Source: Xestospongia muta
Taxonomy: Eukaryota; Porifera; Demospongiae; Haplosclerida; Petrosiidae
Assembly: GCA_963693285.1 (NCBI GenBank)
Contig: OY848928.1
Location: 3,410,501-3,474,500, forward strand
DNA: 64,000 nucleotides
Direction of reading: 5' to 3'
Position 1 is the first letter of the stretch, and each line of letters begins with the position of its first letter. Both the position numbers and the translations under genes were made by a program. Of this stretch, positions 45,757-56,700 are shown piece after piece. The notes beneath the pieces are model-generated. The model was given only the letters and a program-made list of their open reading frames with translations, was not told the origin of the DNA and did no database searches.

Positions 45757-48700
45757 TTAGTATTCAGGAGAACTACTAGATGGCCAAAACTCAACTCTAT
45801 CTTTGACTAGCTTAAAACAGTCAAATCCCATACAATGTTTCTTAAATGGTTCAGATAAGTACAGTGTCTGTATTGTACTATTGTTACTCAGTGCAGTACA
45901 AATGGTCTCAATGTTATTGTATTTTAATGAAGTGCCATTAAGACGCAGTTTTTTCAATGATGTTGCATTTATTAGTTCAACTATTGTATTGGTACTAACT
46001 GAAGTGATCTGAGGATTACGGCTGATGTCCAATGATGTCAGGGTTTGGTTTTTAGTGAGTCCATGGCAGATATATTCAGCACCATTATCAGTGATGTTAC
46101 TGTTGTCAAAATGTAGTACTTTCAGTGTTTGGTTTTTAGAAAGTCCTTCACAAATACACATGACACCATTATCTGTGATCTTACAATTCGAAAGGTTGAG
46201 TACTTTCAATGTCTTATTTTTACTTAACATGTTTGACAAGTTAGTTGCATCTTCATCAGTGATACTGGCATCCCATGTTCCAAATACCTCAAGTGTAGTG
46301 TTAGTTAGGAGGGCATCGCTGACTGGTTTGATGTCACCAGTAAGTGGAGAGGAGTGTAGCCATAGTCTCTTCAACATTCTATTAGTGGCAACTATCTCTG
46401 ACAATGTTGATACACAATTACTGTCCAAAGGAGTGCCCACTATACGAATTTCCCACACTGTACAATTATTGAGATTACTAATAATTTCTAGAGTACTTTC
46501 AGGAGATGATCTGTAAAGCCAAATACTCCATTCTTCTCCTTTTTGTTGTTTTTTTATTAACATACTCATAACATCTTTACATTGCTTAACAGTTGGTGAA
46601 ACAAGATCAACTCTACAGTCATCATCACTCCATGTAATGTTTCCAGTGTTTCCTGTCATAAAAATGAGTTATTATGTAGTATAATATATACACACATTAT
46701 AGATACATACAGTGTCTGAGGAAGATAAGCCACTATCGGTTACTAATTCTAATAAATGTAACATAAAACTCATGTGACTACAATTCTATTAGTTCCTCTA
46801 ATTAATATTGTCAAGACAATATGTGTTTACCAGTAATATATTATATTAGAGAGGTTTACATACCACTGTCTGACTTTTCATTATCAGGTAAATTCTTTAA
46901 CTGTTCCTTCATCTCGGGTAATGAAGACTCTAATGGTTAAATTTTAGTATGATTTACATTATTACATTACTATATACCTATGGTTAAAGATGTTTCTTCT
47001 TGGCTAGATTTTATTTGGGTTTCCTCAATTCCTTGGTCACTTAGTGGTTTCTGCATTAATGCTATATCTAATAACAATGTAATATGAAGTAAGAAGTGAT
47101 AATTGTTATTATCCATGCAGTAATACTGATTACCTTTCAATCTCTTCTTTAATTCCTCATTCTGTTTGCCTTTCTCCCTTAGTTGTAAAGTTAATGATGT
47201 GACTACCTGCTGTAGTTCTTCTACTTCTCTTTGTCTCTCAGTAGTTTTTAATAGTAATTCCTTCTCAATAGCTAATTTACAAAAAAAGGTAAATTAAATC
47301 CAAACAAATTATGTTACATGTGAATCACTTGTTTTAAATACCTTCTTTTCTCTTTAGAATTTCTATTATTATGCATATGCGTTGTAGTGATATATACAAA
47401 GAGTGATAACAGGGTTACACATGTACATGGCATATAGTTACCTTGAGTTTTCATTATTTCCATAGTCTTATTTCGACTGATGGTTTGTTGAATTTCCAAT
47501 TGATTTCTCAACATTTCCTTCTCTTCTATAATAGCTCTTTTCTCCTAGTTATTGATAAACAATACATGTCACCTGCAATATAACTGTTGTCCTAATACCT
47601 CATCTCTTTTCCGATTATCATAAATTACACATGGACCAATCATCAATCTAATTAATCCTTTCTTCTTTACTGATTCAAGAGTCTCCTGAGCTTTGGCAAT
47701 AAGTGTACCAAGTAGACAGAGTGGAAAATAACAGGTAACAGTGATTGACTCGCCTTCTCTGATATCATGAATTTCTACATTTTCCTCAACTGATACAGCA
47801 AGAACATCTTTAATGTCTTCAATGGTGTAACCTTTAGGATCCCAGTTTAAGACATAGATAGCTGTTTCACATCGGAGAAGAGGACTTTTCGTCACTTTGA
47901 AACTTTCATCCAGACAAAGACAAGCTTTTGTTTCTCTACAAAATGATTGAATGGCATCTTTATATTCTTTTATATGTATTTCAGCTTCTTTGATCACAAA
48001 TCGCTCCACAATACCCTCTAGACAGCTAATATTGATCAGTGAACAGTGATCTCTTACAATATCTAATACATCATCAATGGAGCTAGCATGAGAAATCTGA
48101 GATTTAAGGTGAAAGTAACCATCTGTTAGAAATCGTTTCAATTTATCAAGTGGTGGAGAGTTTTCATTAATGGCTTCTCGGACTTTACTAAAGGCTACTG
48201 CAAATTTTTTCCTCATTGATCCCAAAACAGGGTCCAACTTTCGAGGAATTAGATATTCGTTTCCTTTTACATCTATAAAACCAAAAATAAAATTAATTAC
48301 AAATCTGTTAACCTTGACATGACAATTTGCTCTCAGTTGACACTTTTGATGGAGTGGTCAATGGACTATCTAATGGTGCATTGATTATAATAATCTATAT
48401 GAACATACTAATATTACCATTGCCTTCAATACTTCCTGTACTAATAGGTTGCACTTCTGAAATACCACCATCAGAAAACAATTCATCTATAAAATACATA
48501 GACATCAATATTATAGTTCTTACAGTGATTTCTTTTTGTGGTTTTGATAATATGATTATAAATATAATCAATCTATCATTATTGTGTGGTTCATTACAAA
48601 TTTACAGTTATAAGGAGTAATATCACACAATGTTTCAATATTTATAACAAACTTACCACAGTCCTTCAAGATAGCCTTCGCACATGTTACATTGCTATTA

Positions 48701-49656
48701 ACTTTTAACAGTACACCAGCAAACACCACCAAATTATGATAGTTGGTATGGACAGCATGACGTATAGCTTTTAACAGGACAAACAATGCTGCATCTTCAG
48801 ACAGAGATCGTTTTACAACATTCAATGTTATCTTTGAAATGACTCCTTCTTCATAGAGTAGTTGTGCTACTCTAACAGGATATTGAAGAAACTGAGATAA
48901 AGTGCCATAATGACAACGTAAAGTATCATTGGCCACTCTACTTTTGTATTTTACTATAAAAATAGAATTAATAAATACACTTCTGCTGAACTACAAATAC
49001 CATTAAAATAAGACCACTGTTCTAAACCATGTGTGTCCTTCCTTCTCTTCAATTCCTCTTCTAAAAGCCCTTCATTCTCTCGTTTTCGTTTTCGCAGATT
49101 TAACTTTTATTAGGTTGATTTGATACAAAAGAGGAGACAAATATTATCATGTATCCCAATGTGTTATTGCCTAACCTTATTGGCATAATCTTCATAGTTA
49201 CTGGTTCTCTGATCACAACAACCTGCTATTGTTTTTTCTTGAATGTTAAGTGCTGTCATCTGGTTATTATGAAATATTCGATCTAGGTAAAAAAAGCCAA
49301 ATATTCATAACATTCATCATAACATCTCACCATATTCCCTCATAAGGTTGTCAGATAAATGTTTTGTCTCTTCAAACTTGGACAGTACTCTAGCTAACAC
49401 TTTGAACATCTTGTGATTTGAAGATACTGCTGTATGTATGGCAGACAACAAAGCTGTCTTTTTTTCATCTAATGAAATTTCTAACGTCTCCATATCATCA
49501 AGTGTTGTTTCACAGATACATTTCTCACTAAATAAAAGCTGACATATTTTTACTGGATTTATCAGAAAAGGCAATAGTGTATCAACATGGCTATGAAGAA
49601 TAGCATTTGCTTCATGATCTGTAGCTGAGGAATCAGTTCCTACAATAACAAGATTG
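45757..49656 (-). CDS. Sponge multidomain protein: two CARD-like domains, coiled coil, LRR
   Basis: Exons read on the minus strand in order. First a helical domain (49656-49327: LLPFLINPVKICQLLFSEK...ALLSAIHTAV). Then a charged linker and short coiled coil (49105-49015). Next a second copy of the same helical domain (48955-48655: LSQFLQYPVRVAQLLYEEG...LLKAIRHAV). Then a roughly 220-residue unnamed domain (48273-47600: helical half, then YVLNWDPKGYTIEDIKDVLA and SITVTCYFPLCLLG). A long coiled coil follows (47545-47100; EKELLLKTTERQREVEELQQ), then an RNase-inhibitor-type LRR array (46620-45757; NKTLKVLNLSNCKITDNGV). The paired helical domains look like death-fold (CARD/DED-like) modules. There is no NACHT, so it is not a classic NLR. 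The first coding exon was not identified; a LINE lies directly upstream. Function unknown, probably immune signalling. Confidence 0.65.
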
Positions 49657-49739
49657 CAATTCAAAATCATCATAAGATTAATAATATTGTGAAGGTGCAC
49701 TTCAATAAAAAGGTACCTAGTAGAGTTGAGACTTAGGAA

Positions 49740-51000
49740 TTAACAGAAGTTAAAGAATAAGGCAGCCATGAAGCTTAGTAGCGTCAACTTGAGATGGAAT
49801 CCAAAGTAGAGTTGATATAATAAAGAATGGTAATCAGGGGACCATTGTTTTGTACTTAACTTGAGTGCAAAAGACTGAACATCTTCAAGTTTCTTGATGT
49901 CTTTCAGTTGGTAAGGGTCCCAAAGAGATGAACAGTAAGAGAGATGGGGGAGGATGAGGGAGAGGTAAAGTTTGAGTAGGGCAGAAGGAGAAGAGTGAAA
50001 GTAAAAATTGTGGAAAATAAAACCGAGGAGTTTTCTGGTTTTGGAGCAGATATAGTCAATATGAGGAGACCAAAACAGCTGAGAGTTCAGAATAACACCC
50101 AAGTATTTGAAGGAGTAAACTCTTTCTAAGGGAGAGTCATTGAGATAAAGTATGGGAAAATTGGGGGAATTAGAGGATATTCTGGAGATAACCATGTATT
50201 TGGTCTTGGAGGGTTAATGGTTAGGTGTTTGGAATGGAGCCAAGAGGATAGAAGGTCTATACTGGATTGGATTTGCGATGAGTCAGGAGTAAGTTTGTAG
50301 GGGCAAGATAGGAGGATGTCATCAGCGTATAAAGTAATTGAGAATGATTTCAAGAGAAATAGAGATTTCATTTATGTACAGAATGAAGAATAGTGGGCCA
50401 AGAATGGATCCTTGTGGGACTCCAGAAATCACATCAGATTTGGATGAAAAAGAATTATCAATGACAACCTGTTGGGAACAATGAGTAAGGTAACTCTGAA
50501 TCCAGTTGACTAGGTGAGGAGGAATGTTGTAGGATAGAAGTGTGTCTAGGAGAGGTCTGTGGGGTATAAAGTCAAAGAAGACAGCACAGATAAAGAAGTT
50601 AGAGTCAAGTAGAGAAAATCATGAATGAGTAGTTGTGATAAGAGCAGATTCTGTAGAAAAGGATGATCTAAAGCCGAATTGGTTGTTGGACAAAATGTTG
50701 TTATTTTTGCAGAAATTGTGGAGCCAGTCAAAAACATGTCTTTCTAGGAGTTTACTAACTAGAGAAAGAAGGGAAATAGGATGATAGTTTGATGGAGAAG
50801 GATTAGGTGATGACTCCTTGGGGATAGGAATTACTAGAGACGTTTTCCAGTCCATTGGGAAAACACCAGAAGAGAGGGACAGATTAAACAGTTTACATAG
50901 AGGGACAGAAATTGAGTAGGCTGTAGCTTTAAGCGTTTTTGAAGATATTCCATCAGGAGCAGTGGATGTATGGGTAGGTAGTTGAGAAATCAATTGTATG
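49740..51000 (-). pseudogene. LINE reverse transcriptase part
   Basis: Pieces in different frames cover most RT blocks: TAPDGISSKTLK, YHPISLLSLVSKLLE, NNQFGFRSSFSTESAL, ITLYADDILLSCP (catalytic YADD) and FKYLGVILN. They are separated by frameshifts near 50600 and 50200, so no active enzyme can be made. Confidence 0.85.
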
Positions 51001-51339
51001 ATGTTTTCAGGAGTGCAAAGAAGATCTGAGGGGCAGTCCGTTGGGGAGTGAGGAAATATGTCAGATAGAGAAAGTGGGGGAACTGAGGAATTGAAGCATT
51101 GACTAAAGAAGTCATTGATCGAGTTGGCTTTGGAGATAGGGTCAGTGACAGTTAAGTCATTGTGTGTTAAGGTTGGGATAGTTGACGATTTCTTTTTTTA
51201 TTTCTTGAATAAAGACCAGAAAGACTTACATGAGGAAGATGAGACTGACAGGCAGTTAAAAAATGAGGCTTTCAACTTACATTGATATGAAAGGGTCTTG
51301 TTCCTGCAGACATGGTACTTAGACATGTAGGTAGGAGAC

Positions 51340-52075
51340 TTCAGTTTTTTAATTTGTGGTAAAGATGGTTTCTTTTCTTGATACAGGCAAGGAGATGGTT
51401 GTTACCCCAGGGAGGAGAGTAACTATAAGGTACAAGTTTTGATGGAATGAAACGATGCATAACCTCTAGGAAGGCTTCCTTAAAGATAGGCCAACAGACA
51501 TTGATGTCTTGTGAGGAGAAAAGGTCATCCCAAGAAGTAGAAGAAAGAATAAGATTGGCAGAGGCAAAATCAGCATTCTTGTAGATCCAGACTTTACGGT
51601 AACCACTGGCGGTTGATGAGTGCTTGGTTTTGCAGCTAGTGGGAATTGTAAATTGCAAAGAAAGGTGATCAATTGGATGAGGAAACTGGCGGCAGAATAG
51701 ATATAGAGGAGGGTAAATCAGAGGGAATAAATACTAGATCAATTAGGGATGGAGATCCTGAATTGGAAAAGTGGGTAGGTTCTTGAACTAATTGATTTAG
51801 ATTAAGAGAGTTGGTTAAGTTGAGTAGCCTGGTCGAAAGAGATGTTTTGTGAAAATCTATATTGAAGTCACTAAGTAGGATAAGCTTAGAGAGGAGACTT
51901 GGGTTAAAAGAAGAGAGAAAATCAACTAAGAGATTGAGATCACCATCCAAGTTTGGGGGATGATAAAATGTTCCTAGAGTGAAGCTGAAGTGGTGGCAGG
52001 TGATTTGTAATGGAAGAAATTCAAGGTTGTCTGAGGGAAGAGGCAGAGGAGATACAGACAAATGCGATTTCACAA
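51340..52075 (-). pseudogene. LINE APE-type endonuclease part
   Basis: Open pieces contain ILLSDFNIDFHKTS (the GDFN-like catalytic block) and SGSPSLIDLVFIP (the SxIDxxF block), characteristic of APE endonucleases of non-LTR elements. Frameshifts near 51670 separate the pieces. This enzyme nicks target DNA to prime reverse transcription. Confidence 0.75.
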
Positions 52076-52270
52076 AAACAACAATGCCACCGCTAAGGCG
52101 ATTACGGTCTAAACGGAAGCAAAGGAAATTGGGTAAAGATCAAGGTTAGAAATGTCAGAAGAGAGCCAAAATTCGACAATGCAGATAATATCAGGGGGAA
52201 TGAGCAGAACACAGGAGCTTGAGGTCATCAAGTTTAGGGAGAAGGCTTCTTGCATTAAAATAGAAGACAG

Positions 52271-53015
52271 TCAGGTTGTGAGAGGAGGAGGAAGAAGAGG
52301 AGTCTGAGGAGATAGAAGGGAGGCTATCATGTCCAATATTCTGTGAATTGGAACTTGAGGAACAGGATAGGCAGGGAGAGGGAGAAGAAATGTTGGGTAT
52401 GGGGATTGGGATGAGGATTGTGTACTACCGGTACATTGATAGGGAATGGAGCATGTGAGAGAGAGAGGGAAAGAGAGAGGAGGTAGTGTTGGGGGAAACG
52501 GCATATAAAGGAAATTGTGAGATTGAGCAAGGATTTGATAAGGGTGGTTTGGTATTGAATTGGCTGGAAATTGCAGTGGTGAATGAAAATGAGAGAACTG
52601 GGGAGGGAGTGGAGGTGGTTGAGGAGTTGGAAAAAGAGGCATTTTGCGAGTTGAAAGATATTGATAATAACGTGGAGTTGGAAGTAGAGGTGGTTTGCGA
52701 GGAGGTCGAGCTTGAGATAAAAAATGGGGGTGTTTATTGAGAAACTTAGAGGGTAAACTGGGATTAGAAGAGAAGACTTGATACACAGTGGGCAGATAAA
52801 AGGAAAATTATCAGCAACATGTGCTGGAACATTCACACATTCGTTGTGCAGTCAACAAGAACATTGTTCACATTGTAACATAAGACCTGATTCTTCGGTT
52901 GAAGAGCATACACACTTGACAATATCATCAGGGTGGCCAGGGTTGACTTCAACATCGCCACAGAGTAGAAGGAGCAGAAGAAGTAAGGGCTTATTGTGAG
53001 AGAGGTAAGATCGAG
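52271..53015 (-). pseudogene. LINE ORF1: leucine leader, 2A-like motif, PHD finger, Pro-rich tail
   Basis: One frame reads SYLSHNKP, eight leucines, C, GDVEVNPGH, then a PHD finger. The finger is visible as CVC...CEQCSC...LHNEC...FICPLC, the C4HC3 zinc-ligand pattern. An in-frame TGA at 52852-52854 sits where PHD fingers have a conserved Trp (TGG). After the finger, a proline/serine/phenylalanine-rich stretch shifts frame. A different frame (MALVSRSLLLLL...) is longer but has no domain, so I treat it as a shadow. CR1-type LINEs are known to carry PHD fingers in ORF1. Confidence 0.7.
52933..52959 (-). other. Decayed 2A-like motif in the LINE
   Basis: On the minus strand, codons for Gly-Asp-Val-Glu-Val-Asn-Pro-Gly are followed by CAC (His) where 2A needs CCC or another proline codon. 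A single C-to-A change would explain the loss. 2A motifs are known in APE-type LINEs of several animals, and the final proline is essential, so this copy should be inactive. Confidence 0.75.
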
Positions 53016-53215
53016 TAAAAAAAATAGGTGTGAACTTTTAACAAAGCGAAAATGATGAGAAGAACGACGAGAAATTGTATAGTTGGGGGAGCTTGATGGG
53101 ATCATCAAGAAGTTAGTTGATGGGGAAGAAGAGTAGAACCGATTATAGACTATAAAAGAGCAAGTGAGCAGTAGTAGTAGACTCCTTGAGACGAGCGCCA
53201 TGTTTATGCTTGTTC

Positions 53216-53787
53216 TATCTATCTGGCAAGACTCTGTGGCACACCATCTATTCTGTAAAGTGATGGCTGTTGGTTAATTTAACAAAAGGTATTATCTAAA
53301 ATTTAACCAATAAATAGATATTTTAAGTTGCATATAATACAGTGTATGACACTAATTATAAGAAGTAGTACACTTCACTAATATATTGTTTTGTTCTTGA
53401 CAGTCTTGTATTTGTCAGTGACATGAATATTTCATTCAATGTCTCTTTAGTTATAGGAAAAATAAATTAAATGGATACTGGGCCTATGTATGAGGGCTGT
53501 CACTATTGACTTCATAAAAGAGTATTGGAGCATGTGTTGAAGTCAATTGTGTACATTGTATTGTTATTGTTATAATTTGAATGCTTTATTGGAAGTATTT
53601 AAACACTTTGACTAACATGCATAGTAGTCATGATAGTTGGTAATTCCAATCAATAACCAACCATGAAATAAATTGATGACATTAGGTTAATCATATTCAT
53701 GATTTATTCAGCAACATATAATAAGAGTATAACAATTACTGATGTTCTAATAGCAGACAATACAATACTATATAATACAATATATGA
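53216..53787. other. Spacer between the LINE and the beta-helix membrane gene
   Basis: AT-rich sequence that includes the 3' flank of the minus-strand gene ending at 53788. No feature recognised. Confidence 0.5.
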
Positions 53788-56700
53788 CTACAAAAATGGT
53801 ACATAATCAGTGCTAATACTATCTTCACTAACAAGCAGCGGTTCTCGTATATTTACAAATGTAGCTTCAACATCAACAGGAACGGAAGATGATGTCGACA
53901 GAACTTCCTTGTCATCATAACTTGAATCAGCTTTGGGCTTTTTAAAAAATACCTTGATTTTTGTAATTTTTTGCTGCAAACGAGACTTTGCTAAGTTACT
54001 CCAGCCTTGATAGAGAATAATACCACAAAATTGAACAAACACTGCTGAAATTAAAATGCCAGTACAAATTCTATTATTCAGATGTGCCATTAGTATGAGA
54101 TTAAGCATGAAAGACATTTCTAGAAGAACTAAGTGAAAATGACGATATATCCCCCTTAAAATGAAATACATGAATATGATAATAACTAAAAATGATATTA
54201 ACACATCCAAGTTTTCAACCTTGTTTTCTGAAGTAGCTTTTCTATTCAGTGCCACTACAAGTGCTAAAACAATACGAATAAGTAGTAAAAATCCAGTCCA
54301 AAAACGACACTTATCCTTATATGGGCCTCCATATGCATCAAAGAAAGGCTTCATAAAAGTTGGAACCTTTTGACAACAGCACATGTATTTTGATAGAGGT
54401 CCTTCTAATAGTGAAATAGTGAGAAGATAAAAAGTATATGGAATGATTAATAAAACGAGTACAACCAGTGAGAACAAGAACAGTGGTAGATGACAACCTC
54501 TCAGATATAGTATGTTAGCATCAATATACCACACTACCTTGTCATTCATGATATTGTTCTCATCGATACAATTAATACTGGTGAAATAGAAAGTCTGTAA
54601 AACAGCTCGTATTAGTTTGGTATAGGAGAGTAAGATCATAGTGGCTAGTACTGGAACTACATGTGTTCCTACAAGTTGAACCACTTTGTTAGAATATCGT
54701 GCCATTATTATGATAAGTATTAGGAGAAACCAAACATAGACCGGGAAAATAAACTGTAGCCAATTTTTACTGCAAGAATTCATTCCATTATAGAAACAAA
54801 CCTCAATGCCGAGATCTAGATTGAGCCAGGAAATGAAATGACTAAGAAATGTGATGGGACCATTAGGAAAGAAAATGGGTTCATATATTTTGACAATATT
54901 AGCATAGAAAATAAGTCCATTGATGGTACCCACAGACACAGTTAAGTTTAAAGCAATGAGGAGCCCTACCAGTGCTATACCAGCAAGACCAAATGGAATA
55001 ATAAGAGTTAAGTAGTTATTACTACATTGTCCACATTGATTGGAACCTAACATGAGACTGAGTCCTTCAGTACATTGTCCACAGAGTAGTCCGGACCTTT
55101 TGAGATTACACTGTGAGTCAGGTGAGGTGATTGTAAATTGAACATAATGATAATAGCAGTAATCAAAAGGACAGTTCGGATATACTATAGTACAGTTTTC
55201 ATAACCAATCCACAAATTCTCAACCCTGGATACAGTTTTGGAATTAACATCACAAGATATTTCTTGAAACTTTCTTAATATAAAATTGCAACCACAGCCC
55301 TCATTGTCTAACTCAAATCCAATTGGACAGGACTCAATTGTTATTTCAATTGTTTTACCCTTGGTGTCTTTAATTGACCTTTTCTGTGTAACATAGATTT
55401 TTGTTGTAGTCAATGAGGTATTGGTTATATTCAATTCATAGGTAATGCCTGTACACTTTGCACTCAGTTCATAGATAGCACTTGTATTCATTGAATACTC
55501 AGTCAATCGTATTACCCCAGTTGTTAAACCATTTTTTGAACCTACTGCAGCTAGTGATATGTTGAATGTACTCCCAGGTATTGTAGTAATATTGATGTAC
55601 TCGATAGAGCAATTTGGTCTTTCTGACTCACAAAAACAGACTTGTAGAGGATCTGATGACACTACTGATAGACCAATTTGTTGAGAGTAGTGGAAAAGGT
55701 GTTTGAAATTATATTTGTTTGAACAATAATCAATGTTACCACCATAAAGCACATCACCTGATATGCCGGCTGTATTGTTTACGAAATATAACCTGGCATT
55801 GGTAGATTGATAATCTTCATCAGATCTAGGGACAATTTGAAAAAAGCAAGGAAAGTAGCTATATTGGTTAGCAACTTTTGATACATAAATTCCACCACCT
55901 GAGTAACTAGCATAGTTATTAAAAAAAGATATGTTTGCATTTATATTGTTGACTAATAAATATGATGCATCATATAAAGCAATGCCTCCTCCAAATATCC
56001 CAGAATTGTTCACAAACTGACTATTTCTAACAAACGTTAACAAGCTTTGAAAACTCATTAAACCAGTTATGTTGTGATTTCTAACCTCAATTTCCTCAAA
56101 TGTAATGTTATGAGCATTAAATAGTCCTATGCCACATTGAATTTGACCACCATTGTTGTGTACGTTATTGGAATCAAATAAAACATTTTTGAAATGAAAA
56201 CTAGGTGGTACAGAAGAGACTCCAAAAGATTCTGACAGATAGAGAAGCAATCCTGAACCAATGTGAGCAGTATTGTTGTAAATTGTACAATTATAAAATA
56301 CAATTTTACCAAAAATATCATACCAAAAAACTAACACTCCTCCTCCAAAGTCCTGAGCAAAATTGTTTGAAATAACACTATTTTCAACGGATATCTCAGG
56401 CTCAATGAAATTATCTAAGGTAAGTTGTACCAAAGTCAAGCCAGCTCCAAAAGTGCAGTTGTTAGTAGCCATTTTAGAAGTGCCATAAGTACTGATGGTG
56501 TTGTTTATTTTAAGAGAATAATTAGTACTGTGCATTCGAAAGAAGAGGTTTGCTCCTGTGTTTCCAGTGTTGCTATATAGTACAACAGAGTCTATACAAA
56601 ACTGTACCTTGTAAGATTGTATTTCAAACATCTCAATACTTAAACCACCACCAAATCCATAGTTAAAGAAACGGTTATTTAGAAATGTTTCACAAAATTG

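Larger units (their letters stand above)
49720..53215 (-). mobile_element. CR1-like non-LTR retrotransposon, degraded
   Basis: About 3.5 kb in minus orientation. From 5' to 3' it holds ORF1 with a leucine leader, a 2A-like motif and a PHD finger (53015-52270), an APE-type endonuclease (52075-51340), and a reverse transcriptase (about 51000-49740). The RT includes MISQLPTHTSTAPDGIS, the strand before FPMDWKTSLVIPIPKE, YHPISLLSLVSKLLER, the YADD active site (near 50313-50333) and a C-terminal thumb with LSYCSSLWDPY. Frameshifts and stops break every ORF. A PHD finger in ORF1 plus an APE endonuclease points to the CR1 group. The 5' end is approximate. It lies between two genes, in the same orientation as both. 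Confidence 0.85.

Noticed and set aside
46025..46516. 163-codon plus-strand frame
   Set aside because: Antisense of the LRR exon at 45757-46659; repeats of the LRR produce the apparent repeat in the antisense frame.
52833..53201. 122-codon frame starting MALVSRSLLLLL
   Set aside because: The neighbouring frame encodes the 2A motif and PHD finger, so this frame is a shadow in the LINE's ORF1 region.
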